Positions 7,853 to 16,018 of a stretch of DNA of 64,000 bases are shown in pieces. Positions within the stretch are counted from its first letter, which is position 1. Each line of letters opens with the position of its first letter. The stretch is from assembly GCF_003946605.1 (NCBI RefSeq), contig NZ_RHOQ01000003.1, forward strand, positions 186,001 to 250,000, in the 5' to 3' direction. The notes under the pieces are model-generated. The model searched no databases, had not been told where the DNA came from, and saw only the letters and a list, made by a program, of their open reading frames with translations. A program made the position numbers and the translations under genes. This DNA is from Companilactobacillus baiquanensis. Its GTDB lineage: Bacteria; Bacillota; Bacilli; Lactobacillales; Lactobacillaceae.

Positions 7853-8781
7853 TGCGTAAGTATTTTGTAACAGGCTTTTATTTATTGGTTTTAGGAGCCA
7901 TCCTCTGTGTTGGCGGATATTTAACCGGAGGAATGAAGATGGTCGCTTGGGATCATGGATTTAAAATTTCTCAAAAAATCGATGAAACTGAAAGTGTAAA
8001 GTCCTTTTCTAAAGTTAAAGTGAACGGTAAAAACGTTTCCGTACGAATTGAAAAGGGTAATAAGTATTCCGTTCGTATTTTGGGAGATAAATTACAACTT
8101 CCAACTTATGAAGTAAATAAAGATACACTGATCATAACTGGTCATAAGAGAAAAGCTGCTGTTGATTGGGACGGTAGAGGTGAGCGTGTGATTGTAACGG
8201 TACCTAAAAAAGAAAGTTTGAAGAGAATGCATGTAAACTTATCGGAAGGTAACGTTAGACTTAGAAATTTGACTATTAAAAAATTTACTAAATCAAATAA
8301 ATATTGGAATAGTGATGCGTCCATTTATCTTGATAACGTAACTATTACTGAACAACAAGGAAGTAAGTTCTTATTTGATGATGGATATATTAGAATAAAG
8401 GATTCAACGATCAACAATCTTAACTTTGAAGCGAACGATGATTCAGTAATTGATATAAAGAATAGTACTTTGAACAATTATAAATTCGAAATGAGCGAAT
8501 CTAATTTAAAAATCGCTAACTCAAAATTAAATGGTGGATCGATCAATATGGATGATGGTCATATTCACTTGCAAGTTGTAACGATAAAAGGAACTAATGA
8601 CTATATCCTTACTGACGAGAGCACATTTAGATCTGAATCAGGAAACATGGATGGTGTTGATTTCAGTGCTAATAACATTAATTACTTTGGCGAGAAGAAG
8701 GATAATAACTATCAATCCAATCCTAATTCTGAAAATTTATTAAAAGTCAACGCCACTGATGGATCAATTCGTGTTCGCTAA
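7852..8781 (+). CDS. DUF4097-type membrane-anchored beta-strand protein
   Basis: A 309-residue protein with an N-terminal transmembrane segment (about residues 5-25) and an extracytoplasmic part of repeating short beta strands (IYLDNVTI, IRIKDSTINN, IDIKNSTLNN, LKIANSKLNG), the beta-helix pattern of DUF4097/LiaG-like proteins. It is the third gene of the PadR module. Such proteins accompany bacitracin or cell-envelope stress systems; function here is inferred from context. Confidence 0.8.
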   Translation: MRKYFVTGFYLLVLGAILCVGGYLTGGMKMVAWDHGFKISQKIDETESVKSFSKVKVNGKNVSVRIEKGNKYSVRILGDKLQLPTYEVNKDTLIITGHKRKAAVDWDGRGERVIVTVPKKESLKRMHVNLSEGNVRLRNLTIKKFTKSNKYWNSDASIYLDNVTITEQQGSKFLFDDGYIRIKDSTINNLNFEANDDSVIDIKNSTLNNYKFEMSESNLKIANSKLNGGSINMDDGHIHLQVVTIKGTNDYILTDESTFRSESGNMDGVDFSANNINYFGEKKDNNYQSNPNSENLLKVNATDGSIRVR

Positions 8782-8803
8782 ATTAGTTTAGTAAGATAAG
8801 TTT

Positions 8804-8812
8804 TGATATAAT
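8804..8812 (+). promoter_or_regulatory. Extended -10 promoter of the DUF975 gene
   Basis: TGATATAAT, an extended -10 element, sits 23 bases before the ATG at 8835, which is preceded by a GAGGGA ribosome site. The -35 region is weak. Confidence 0.55.
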
Positions 8813-8834
8813 GGCGTTATTGTGAGGGATATAA

Positions 8835-9620
8835 ATGAATAACGCTAATTATAAAAGAGTTTCACTGCCTGAAGTTAGAAAACAAGCACGAAAGACGTTT
8901 AGAAAAGATATCAAAGGTAATATTGCTTTAAATATTTTTCCGATCATCATGCGTTTTATCGGGATGTATTTTATGGTTCAAATTTATACACAGTGGTTTG
9001 CAAACTTGGGGATCAGTTTAAGTAATACTCAAGAAGCTGCTGAAAAGTTAAGCAAAATAATGCAAACGATGTCGACTAATCCGGAAACATCTTCAAAATA
9101 TGTTTTGACGTTGACACCGGCAACTAATTTGGCCATCTATGCATTTACATTGTTTTTCTTAATGATTTGTATTGGGATCTCATATACATTAGTTGATTAT
9201 ATGAGAGATCCAGATTCGCAGATAAATGCCTTAAAGGGCAGTCTAAAAGTATTCAGTTCACGATACTTTTTCCCAGTAGTAATGCTCTTAGTTATCTTAG
9301 GATTTTTTGTTGAAGTTGGTTTTGCCGTTTATATAATTCCTGGTATTTGGTTTATGTTGATGTTTTCTCAAATATTCTTAGTTTTTAAAGATAATTTGAG
9401 TTCATCTGGCAAATGGTCATTGAGATCAGCATTTGGAAGTTTTAGTGGCAGTTCACGTTTGATGCGTGGTTATAAGTTTTCGTTGTTATTATTAGGAATC
9501 GAATTTTTCTTTTGGGAAATTTTGAATTTGATGACATCGGAATTGTTGTCACTTTGGCTACACCCATATGAACAACTTACTTTGGCTGCTTTTTATGAAA
9601 GAATAACTGCAAGTAAGTAA
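8835..9620 (+). CDS. DUF975 family integral membrane protein
   Basis: A 261-residue polytopic membrane protein. The N-terminus LPEVRKQARKTFRKDIKGNIALNI is the DUF975 hallmark; hydrophobic helices follow at about residues 30-50, 95-120, 150-180 and 215-235. It has its own promoter and is followed by a strong terminator, so it is probably a single-gene unit. The biochemical function of DUF975 is unknown. Confidence 0.8.
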   Translation: MNNANYKRVSLPEVRKQARKTFRKDIKGNIALNIFPIIMRFIGMYFMVQIYTQWFANLGISLSNTQEAAEKLSKIMQTMSTNPETSSKYVLTLTPATNLAIYAFTLFFLMICIGISYTLVDYMRDPDSQINALKGSLKVFSSRYFFPVVMLLVILGFFVEVGFAVYIIPGIWFMLMFSQIFLVFKDNLSSSGKWSLRSAFGSFSGSSRLMRGYKFSLLLLGIEFFFWEILNLMTSELLSLWLHPYEQLTLAAFYERITASK

Positions 9621-9637
9621 ATGTTAATTAATACGAC

Positions 9638-9667
9638 AAAAGGATGTGGCGAAAGCCACATCCTTTT
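9638..9667 (+). terminator. Intrinsic terminator after the DUF975 gene
   Basis: AAAAGGATGTGGC, GAAA tetraloop, GCCACATCC followed by five Ts: a strong hairpin that can act in both directions. Confidence 0.85.
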
Positions 9668-9678
9668 TATTTATTGAA

Positions 9679-9751
9679 ACGCGTGCCATAAGGCAGAGAC
9701 TTCCGCTTATCTACGAATATGCTCAGTCCCTAACTGCCTTATGGCACGCTC
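9679..9751. repeat. Dispersed palindrome family B, copy 1
   Basis: A 73-bp element with 15-bp inverted arms (CGTGCCATAAGGCAG and CTGCCTTATGGCACG) around a conserved centre containing TTATCTACGAATATGCTCAGTC. Its inverted, near-identical copy is at 48977-49050. Both lie between convergent gene ends. Confidence 0.85.
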
Positions 9752-9757
9752 TGTTTC

Positions 9758-10276
9758 CTACACCTTAATAATTTGTGTGCGTGAGCGCAACTTCAAAATA
9801 GGTCCATAAAACTTATCGATAGTTTCAGTTAATTCCATTCCGCTTAGCTTATCACCAAATTGGATGACTTCATAAAGTGTGTTAGATTTCTTTAGCATAA
9901 AATCGGCCTTTTTAAATTTATGATCGAGGTAGAATTGTCGATTTGAATCATTTGAAGAAGGTGTCAGCAGGCAAATATGTTTTTTATGAAAGGTTCTAGT
10001 TAACTGTTCTAAAGCCTTACCACCCAAGCCTTGATTTTGAAATTTTTTATCGATTGCTAAATAAAGTACTAGAGCGGTATCTTTGTTTCTAACGACATAT
10101 GTAAAACCGACCCATTGTGATTCATTGTATATACTGAACAATCTGACAAAATTTTTTTTGGCTCTAGATTTAAAAAACCAAGTTGGTATTCTTTCGTTAC
10201 TTGAAAAATTTTCTCTGTAAACTCTTTCAATTTGGCTTATATCAGCATTTGTTTTGTTCTCTTCTAAAATTAACAT
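9758..10276 (-). CDS. GNAT-family N-acetyltransferase
   Basis: A 172-residue acetyl-CoA-dependent acetyltransferase. The core shows strand ALVLYLAIDKKFQNQGLGG (the R/Q-x-x-G-x-G/A acetyl-CoA loop, here QNQGLGG around residues 80-90), then ALEQLTRTF and the C-terminal SNDSNRQFYLDHKFKKADF segment. Substrate unknown. Single gene on the minus strand, convergent to the DUF975 gene and divergent from the AhpD-like gene. Confidence 0.85.
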   Translation of the reverse strand: MLILEENKTNADISQIERVYRENFSSNERIPTWFFKSRAKKNFVRLFSIYNESQWVGFTYVVRNKDTALVLYLAIDKKFQNQGLGGKALEQLTRTFHKKHICLLTPSSNDSNRQFYLDHKFKKADFMLKKSNTLYEVIQFGDKLSGMELTETIDKFYGPILKLRSRTQIIKV

Positions 10277-10354
10277 GATTTTTCTCCAATAAAAGTTTCT
10301 CTTGTTTATAGTATAACTAACAAGTTATGTTTTTCACGTTTTTGTTTTCTTAAT

Positions 10355-10369
10355 ATGAAAGCGGTAACA
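10355..10369 (+). promoter_or_regulatory. Catabolite-responsive element (CcpA operator)
   Basis: ATGAAAGCGGTAACA matches the cre consensus WTGNAARCGNWWWCA at all positions. It lies 39 bases before the ATG at 10408 and directly abuts a TATAAA -10-like element, so CcpA should repress the downstream gene when a preferred sugar is present. Confidence 0.75.
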
Positions 10370-10407
10370 TATAAATCGAAATTTAAAACTACTTGGAGGC
10401 AAGGGGA

Positions 10408-10746
10408 ATGGCAAAGTATCAAGATCGTTTAGACTCAATTAATAAGAACTATGGAACATTGACTAAAGCATCTGGTGAAGTTGCTAAAGACTTTTTGGCT
10501 ATGCATGCCGCTGCCCTAGAGGATGGTGCAATTTCACATAAGAACAAAGAATTGATGTGTTTATGTGTGGCAATTTCAATTCGTTGTGAAGGCTGTATTT
10601 TAGATCATTTGAATAACGCTATTGAAGCAGGCGCAACAAGAGAAGAGATTGTTGAAGCTGTCAATACGGCAATTCTTATGAGTGGTGGTCCAGCCTATGT
10701 TTATGGTGGAACAGCACTTGAGGCTATGGACGAACTTCTTAAGTAA
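10408..10746 (+). CDS. Carboxymuconolactone decarboxylase / AhpD-like protein
   Basis: A 112-residue all-helical protein of the CMD family. RCEGCILDHLNNAI carries the CxxC plus His motif of AhpD-type thiol peroxidase reductants, followed by GATREEIVEAVNTAILMSGGPAYVY. It is thus more likely a redox protein than a true decarboxylase. GGAGG sits 8 bases before the ATG at 10408; the in-frame TTG at 10393 overlaps that site and is rejected. A perfect cre upstream implies catabolite repression. Confidence 0.88.
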   Translation: MAKYQDRLDSINKNYGTLTKASGEVAKDFLAMHAAALEDGAISHKNKELMCLCVAISIRCEGCILDHLNNAIEAGATREEIVEAVNTAILMSGGPAYVYGGTALEAMDELLK

Positions 10747-10813
10747 GACTCCAAATAAATAAGCAAAGGGAACGAGGAAGCTCTTGAAACTTATTTAAAA
10801 GTAATTTTAAAAC

Positions 10814-10866
10814 AAAAACGCATCTATTCATTTGCTATCGTCGGCAGATGAATGGATGCGTTTTTT
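10814..10866. terminator. Bidirectional terminator
   Basis: AAAAACGCATC..ATTC and its complement form a long stem of about 18 bp between convergent genes, with A and T runs on both sides. Confidence 0.85.
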
Positions 10867-11519
10867 TACTTGCGTTCTTCAACGAATATGTAGTCGATGG
10901 CTTTGGCACCAATAGTTAACATTGTTCCGTCATTTTTTTGAACGACTAATGAACCATCGAATTTTTCATGTTTGACTACTTTAATGACATCGTCTATCTC
11001 AAGACTTAAACTTCCAAAATATTGTAAAAAGTCATAGTTATCAGAGATACGAACTATTTGAGCATTCGTCCCATCTTTAACCATGCTTAAAAGTTCATCA
11101 TCAGCATCGGTCTCTCCTTGGCCGTTTCCAGGGATAATTCCACCATGAGGACAACGTTGGGGATGACCTAAGAAATCATTTAGCTGGTTCATTAAGTCAT
11201 CATCTGATGAGTGTTCTAGGGCATCGGCGTGATTATGGACATTATCAACGGGATACTTTAGACAATCATGTAAGAATACTTCCCATAGACGATGCGTTTT
11301 AACTAGTTTTTCTGATACCTTGTTACCTTTAGGCGTTAAGGTGATTTTATTGTAAGGAGAATGCGTCAAATAACCCTCACTTGCTAAGGAATTTAGCATT
11401 TCTGTAACTGAAGGGGCGGAGACATTCATGATCTCTGAAATACGTTTATTAGTAATTTTAGTAAAATCGTAATTCAATTCGTAAATAGTTTTAAGATAAT
11501 TTTCTTTGTTAGGTGACAA
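10866..11519 (-). CDS. DtxR/MntR-family metal-dependent regulator
   Basis: A 217-residue regulator with an N-terminal winged helix (NKRISEIMNVSAPSVTEMLNSL), the dimerisation/metal domain with HRLWEVFLHDCLKYP, NHADALEHSSDD and HPQRCPHG, and a C-terminal SH3-like (FeoA) domain (residues 145-217). This is the TroR/SirR/MntR type that represses manganese or iron importers. Start is a TTG with an AAAGGT ribosome site 7 bases before it; no nearer ATG fits. The metal transporter at 12365 is a possible target, although no operator was identified. Confidence 0.88.
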   Translation of the reverse strand: MSPNKENYLKTIYELNYDFTKITNKRISEIMNVSAPSVTEMLNSLASEGYLTHSPYNKITLTPKGNKVSEKLVKTHRLWEVFLHDCLKYPVDNVHNHADALEHSSDDDLMNQLNDFLGHPQRCPHGGIIPGNGQGETDADDELLSMVKDGTNAQIVRISDNYDFLQYFGSLSLEIDDVIKVVKHEKFDGSLVVQKNDGTMLTIGAKAIDYIFVEERK

Positions 11520-11635
11520 TTTTTTTACCTTTCGTGTGAACTAATTTCTATATTAGTTAATTAATTATAACGCAGATTGAAATTTTTTGAGGATCAATAA
11601 TGTTAAAATATTTAGTATAGGAAGGGGGAGAATAT

Positions 11636-12157
11636 ATGAATGTACCGAAACGTAGAATAGATTGGTTTGGATTGATTTTTGGACTTTTGTCGCTATATGT
11701 TGGTTATTTAGTCGTTTGGTATCCACTAAATAGTCTATCAACAATTGCCTATATTTTGGGATTTGCAGCTATTTTAAGAGGTGTATATCAACTTTGGTTT
11801 GGTTCACAAATGGGACGATACCTTGGTTCCAACAATGGCTGGACAATTTTAGCAGCAATTGTGAACATCATAATTGGTATCGTGTTTATTGCTCATATCA
11901 ATGTAGGGGTTAGGGTAACTATTTATATTTTTGCAATTTGGTTCTTATTAGATGCTTGTTTTCAGTTGCTTACCTCGAGGTTCTATCATTTCTTTGGTAA
12001 AAAATATTACTGGCTGATCGTAATAGTTGGTATCTTAAATTTGATTTTTGCCGTAGTGTTATTATTTAATCCAGTTCTAGCAGGGGGAGTAATTGTCTTT
12101 ATGTTATCATTTTTCTTCTTTGCTACTGGGATCGCCGAAATTATTGAAGCATTTTAA
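11636..12157 (+). CDS. HdeD/DUF308-like membrane protein
   Basis: A 173-residue protein composed of six predicted transmembrane helices with little loop, in the pattern of DUF308/HdeD acid-resistance membrane proteins (repeated helix-GAxxIxxGIxx units). Ribosome site GGAAGGGGGAG precedes the ATG. Function is not established for Gram-positive members. Confidence 0.75.
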   Translation: MNVPKRRIDWFGLIFGLLSLYVGYLVVWYPLNSLSTIAYILGFAAILRGVYQLWFGSQMGRYLGSNNGWTILAAIVNIIIGIVFIAHINVGVRVTIYIFAIWFLLDACFQLLTSRFYHFFGKKYYWLIVIVGILNLIFAVVLLFNPVLAGGVIVFMLSFFFFATGIAEIIEAF

Positions 12158-12207
12158 AAAAAGTATTTTGTAAAAATACCTTATCTGATAGAATTAAAGA
12201 TGAATAT

Positions 12208-12281
12208 GCCGTCTTAGCTCAGATAGGTAGAGCATCACCATGGTAAGGTGGGGGTCGTCGGTTCAAATCCGATAGACGGCT
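12208..12281 (+). tRNA. tRNA-Thr (anticodon GGT)
   Basis: Full cloverleaf: acceptor GCCGTCT pairs with AGACGGC, D arm GCTC/GAGC, anticodon stem TCACC/GGTGG with loop ATGGTAA (anticodon GGT, reads ACC and ACT), T arm GTCGG TTCAAAT CCGAT, discriminator T. CCA is not encoded. Confidence 0.95.
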
Positions 12282-12300
12282 CTATATTAGTTTACGATTA

Positions 12301-12340
12301 AAAAGATTCCTGTATTTAATTAATACGGGAATCTTTTTTT
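12301..12340 (+). terminator. Terminator after tRNA-Thr
   Basis: AAAAGATTCC and GGAATCTTTTTTT enclose a hairpin with further pairing CGTATTA-like bases; bidirectional with the convergent metal transporter gene. Confidence 0.8.
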
Positions 12341-12364
12341 ATTTTTGAATATTAATTTGATACT

Positions 12365-13084
12365 CTACCCTAAAGTTCCACCGATCAAATAAGTTATCAA
12401 CATGGTCAGACTACCGGTAATAACATTTCTAATAATGAATTTTATAGGATTATTGTGACCTAATTTAGAGCTGATATAACCTGTACCCATCAAAGCTAAA
12501 ATCATAGCAAACATTGTACCAACGATTTTGTAGGGATCAGGAATCAAAGTTATGGACATCAATGGTAATATGGCGCCACAAATAAATGAAAAAAAGGAAC
12601 AAATGGCAGCGTGCCAAGGATTGAAATAGTGATGTAACTCAATATTGTACTTACTTCGTAAGGTTGTTTCCAAACCGTGAGATTTCATCAATTCGGCAGA
12701 ACACTTTCTTGCTAATTCTGGAGAAAGACCATCATTAATATATTTTTTAGTTAAACGATCAGTTTCTTCATCATGATGCGCTTGTAAAGTAGCCTCTTGA
12801 AATTTGGTCATTGTTTTTTGTGTGTCTCGTTGGGTACTGACGGAAACATATTCGCCTCCAGCCATAGAAAAAGCACCGGCGAACATTCCAGATAAACCGG
12901 CGATCAAAAGTGCTAATTGACCTTGGTTGGCACCAGCGACACCTAAAACGATACCGGCAACAGAAATTATTCCATCATTTGCTCCTAAAACACCGGCTCG
13001 AATAACGTTTAATTTTTCTGATAAACGATAATTATTAGTTAATTTTTGCATTTTTACTGTGTTCAAGGATATTCCATTTTTCAT
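12365..13084 (-). CDS. VIT1/CCC1-family Fe/Mn transporter
   Basis: A 239-residue membrane protein of the vacuolar iron transporter family. LNVIRAGVLGANDGIISVAGIVLGVAGA forms the conserved first helix, and GMFAGAFSMAGGEYVSVSTQRDT the second; a polar cytoplasmic segment with metal-binding His and Glu residues follows (residues 95-150), then three more helices. It probably exports or buffers Mn or Fe. The promoter carries a TATAAT box (minus strand, near 13119) with a CGTTTGTGAA motif in its spacer. Confidence 0.9.
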   Translation of the reverse strand: MKNGISLNTVKMQKLTNNYRLSEKLNVIRAGVLGANDGIISVAGIVLGVAGANQGQLALLIAGLSGMFAGAFSMAGGEYVSVSTQRDTQKTMTKFQEATLQAHHDEETDRLTKKYINDGLSPELARKCSAELMKSHGLETTLRSKYNIELHHYFNPWHAAICSFFSFICGAILPLMSITLIPDPYKIVGTMFAMILALMGTGYISSKLGHNNPIKFIIRNVITGSLTMLITYLIGGTLG

Positions 13085-13129
13085 ATGTTAATCTCCCTAA
13101 CAACTATTAATTATTTACATTATAAGTCG

Positions 13130-13209
13130 TTCACAAACGTTTTCAAATAGAACTGGAATATTTTTTATATAAAAAGGTTGACAAAATGGATATTCTTATC
13201 GTTTGTGAA
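13130..13209. promoter_or_regulatory. Inverted CGTTTGTGAA motifs between the metal transporter and the wall protein gene
   Basis: TTCACAAACG (13130-13139) and its exact reverse complement CGTTTGTGAA (13200-13209) face each other 70 bases apart. The left one lies between the -35-like TTGAAA and the TATAAT box of the minus-strand transporter promoter. This is a candidate operator pair; the regulator is unknown. Confidence 0.4.
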
Positions 13210-13235
13210 TGGCGTTTAAGAGCATAAATGCTGGT

Positions 13236-13264
13236 TTGACAGTTCTGATTTACAGCGTGATAAT
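13236..13264 (+). promoter_or_regulatory. Promoter of the wall-anchored protein gene
   Basis: TTGACA (13236-13241), 17-base spacer, GATAAT (13259-13264), about 50 bases before the ATG at 13316. Confidence 0.7.
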
Positions 13265-13315
13265 TTATTTGTTTATAAAATTATTAAAAGAATTTTTGTC
13301 GAGGGGGCAAAATTG

Positions 13316-15199
13316 ATGACTAAAAAAGGAAGTAAATGGGCACTTTCGTGTGTGGCAACTAGTGCTGCCGTTCTTTCATTTATAGTGGTTTCTAATAATA
13401 CATACGCTGATGAGGTAAGTTCAAACACGCAACCGGCAACGGATGTGACTACAAGTACAACTACTAATACCGATACTGATCAAACTAATAATCAACAAAC
13501 AGATCATCAGTCTGCTCCAGTACAAACACAACAAACAAAAGCACCAACGAATGCTGTTTCAACGAATAGTAATCGAATGTATATTCAATCAATGGCACAA
13601 GCACCAACAACACAAGCACCCGCACAAACAACAACTCAAGCTACAAGTTCAAATACAACACAACCCGCAACATATGCAGCAAACTCGGATGTTCAAGATG
13701 GTGGCAATGTTGAAGATGATTTACCATCTAAGACAAATCTATTGGATTATGCCGCATACTTCCATATCTTTGCCAATGAAGCAACATTAAACGCCCATAC
13801 TAACGGTAATATTGCGGTTGGTACTTTAAACGGAAATGTTAATTTTGGTACAAATATTAAAGAAGAACTTTTGGATAAAGATATTTCTTATATTCAAAAT
13901 ATAAATAAGATCGCTAGCAGTTCATTTGTTTCCGCAGGTAACAATCGGACTAACAAAGTGGTTTTTGGCGATAATGTCGATGTAAATGTTTCTAATCCCA
14001 ATCGAACTAATGTTGATGGCACTGATATTGATAGTTTGACTAAATCTGAAACTTATGAAGATAAAAATGGCAATGTTTATATTGATTTTGCTAAAATCTT
14101 TTCAGAATTAGATGTTAAATCAGAAGCCTATTCTCTAATGGATCCAAATGTGGAAATTACTGCATCTGATTTTCCCGACCAAAATAATCGTGTCATTAAT
14201 TTACAAGATTATCGTCCTAACGATCAAAATCAAATTGTTATAAATCTCTCAAAAGATGTCTTAAATTCAAATACACCTTTGACTATTGCCGGTTTATCTA
14301 AAGATCCAGATGGGACAACTGTTATCATCAACGTTGATACAGAAGGCGACCCAGACTACACGATCACTTCTCAAATTAAAGTTATCTATAACAACAATGA
14401 GGATCGTCCAGACCCTAGTGAAACTTCAGATGAGGAACGTCCTAATCAAGAAACAGAATACTTTGGCGATAATCATCTGCTTTGGAACTTTTACGATAGT
14501 ACAGCAAGTAATAAAATTTATAATGGGACGATCAATGTTGACCGTCCATTCCAAGGCAGTATTTTAGCTCCAGCAGCAACAATCAATGCTAATCAAAACT
14601 TAGATGGAAATATTGTCGCTGATAAAGTAAACGTTAACGCCGAAACTCACCGTTGGGATCTGCAAGATAGTTCTGATAAAGAAACTGATTTTGAAGAACC
14701 AATGACTTTACCAGGAATAGATGTACAATTGCCAGATGAAAATGAAGATGGGGGAAATGAGGGAATTGATCCAGAAGAACCTTTAGTCCCTGATGAAAAT
14801 GATGGAAACGAAGATGGTGAAACACCAACTGACCCAGAAAAACCAGATGAAAATGATGGTAATGAAGACGGTGAGACACCAACTGATCCTGAAAAACCAG
14901 ACGAAAATGATGGTAATGAAGAGGATGAAACACCAACTGATTCAGAATATCCAGAAGAATCAGATGAAAATAACGGAGATTCAGAAGGATTACTTCCAGG
15001 TGGATCGATCACTAATGGATCATCAGAAAATAATCAAGACGGTCTAATTACTGGATCCACTAATGCAACAACTAACAAATCAACTGGCGCTTCTTTCCCA
15101 CAAACAGGAATGAAAACAACAGGATTGATTAGTCTATTAGGCGTGGTTTTAGCGGCAATCGTTGGTGTATTTGGTTATAAGAAACGTAAAGATATTTAA
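13316..15199 (+). CDS. Sortase-anchored choice-of-anchor-A surface protein
   Basis: A 627-residue secreted wall protein. Residues 1-32 are a signal peptide ending near TYADE; a Thr/Gln-rich linker follows (to about 125), then a choice-of-anchor-A domain (about 140-460: AAYFHIFANEATL, IAVGTLNGNVNFG, LLWNFYDSTASNKI, FQGSILAPAATI), an acidic proline repeat (490-545) and a C-terminal sorting signal FPQTG, hydrophobic helix, KKRKDI. FPQTG departs from the usual LPxTG at its first residue. ATG 13316 is 8 bases after GAGGGGG; the TTG just before it is only 5 away. Probably an adhesin or matrix component. Confidence 0.88.
   Translation: MTKKGSKWALSCVATSAAVLSFIVVSNNTYADEVSSNTQPATDVTTSTTTNTDTDQTNNQQTDHQSAPVQTQQTKAPTNAVSTNSNRMYIQSMAQAPTTQAPAQTTTQATSSNTTQPATYAANSDVQDGGNVEDDLPSKTNLLDYAAYFHIFANEATLNAHTNGNIAVGTLNGNVNFGTNIKEELLDKDISYIQNINKIASSSFVSAGNNRTNKVVFGDNVDVNVSNPNRTNVDGTDIDSLTKSETYEDKNGNVYIDFAKIFSELDVKSEAYSLMDPNVEITASDFPDQNNRVINLQDYRPNDQNQIVINLSKDVLNSNTPLTIAGLSKDPDGTTVIINVDTEGDPDYTITSQIKVIYNNNEDRPDPSETSDEERPNQETEYFGDNHLLWNFYDSTASNKIYNGTINVDRPFQGSILAPAATINANQNLDGNIVADKVNVNAETHRWDLQDSSDKETDFEEPMTLPGIDVQLPDENEDGGNEGIDPEEPLVPDENDGNEDGETPTDPEKPDENDGNEDGETPTDPEKPDENDGNEEDETPTDSEYPEESDENNGDSEGLLPGGSITNGSSENNQDGLITGSTNATTNKSTGASFPQTGMKTTGLISLLGVVLAAIVGVFGYKKRKDI
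14789..14950 (+). repeat. Three tandem 54-bp coding repeats
   Basis: Encodes PDENDGNEDGETPTDPEK three times, the last copy diverged (EED, SEY). It forms the acidic wall-spanning stalk of the protein. The near-identical units make copy-number change likely. Confidence 0.9.
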
Positions 15200-15286
15200 A
15201 TTTGTTGGCAAATCTTAAGCTCAAGCTAATAAATAATTGTCGTATGATATAATTACTTAGAAAATTTATTGATTGGAAGATATATT

Positions 15287-15952
15287 ATGCGCGTAGGAGA
15301 ATCTAAAAGTACCGATTTTACTAGGTATTTAATTTGGATCGTTTTTGCTGTTGGAACATTGGCATTAAAAAATATTGTTGCTACTGAAAAAGGTTTAAAT
15401 AATACCTTGGCAGCTGTATTCTTTATTGTTGGGCTATTTTTGACCTTTTTAATGGTAAGAAGATATTTAAGAGAGAGACGCTCGTTTACAGATAATCCAG
15501 AAAAATTTATGGATTCTTTATCAGCTAATTTTGGATTTGTAGCACTGATGATCATTTTAGTATGTGCAATGAGAATTGCTGTCAGCTATTTGCAGGTCAC
15601 TGGTAAACTTCCGCAATTTGTAAACGATGATGTTGCTAGTTCGGATCAAAAAGTATTCTTTTTTAACTTGGTAGCTAACGTTTTGATAATCGCTGTTCAA
15701 CAACAGATGGTTCAAACAGGATTCTTTTTCAATTATTTCTTTAGAAGCAGCACGTCAGCAAACGCTATTCTGGGTATTATTGTCAGTGGATTGATTGCTG
15801 GTGCAATAACACTACCAGGATCAGTAATTCAGTTTTTCATGAATACAGCCCTTGGCTGGTGTATGGCATTGACATATTTATATACAAAAGACGAAAAAAT
15901 GGCCTTATTGGTAGCAGTCATTAGTGCTGTTGTGGGAACTATTTTAATTTAA
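15287..15952 (+). CDS. CPBP-like multi-pass membrane protein, catalytic residues apparently absent
   Basis: A 221-residue protein with about six hydrophobic helices. The second half resembles the CPBP (CAAX protease/bacteriocin-processing, Abi) fold: QQQMVQTGFFFNYFF stands where EExxxR is expected, and AGAITLPGSVIQFFMNTALG where the FxxxH helix is expected. Glu and His catalytic residues are not seen, so it is probably a non-catalytic homologue, or an unrelated protein of similar layout. ATG 15287 is preferred over the TTG at 15269, which overlaps the GGAAG ribosome site region. Confidence 0.5.
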   Translation: MRVGESKSTDFTRYLIWIVFAVGTLALKNIVATEKGLNNTLAAVFFIVGLFLTFLMVRRYLRERRSFTDNPEKFMDSLSANFGFVALMIILVCAMRIAVSYLQVTGKLPQFVNDDVASSDQKVFFFNLVANVLIIAVQQQMVQTGFFFNYFFRSSTSANAILGIIVSGLIAGAITLPGSVIQFFMNTALGWCMALTYLYTKDEKMALLVAVISAVVGTILI

Positions 15953-16018
15953 GACTTACTTTATAAAAAATTTACATTCATCTGTTAGTCTGTTTTCAAA
16001 AGCTAATGAGGTGATAAA

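Noticed and set aside
14789..14950. Tandem repeat as a possible CRISPR array
   Set aside because: The unit is contiguous, without spacers, in frame and encodes the protein stalk.
14634..15012. Open reading frames on the minus strand and in other plus frames across the acidic repeat of the wall protein
   Set aside because: They result from the 54-bp repeat and strong codon bias of the real gene; none has a ribosome site.
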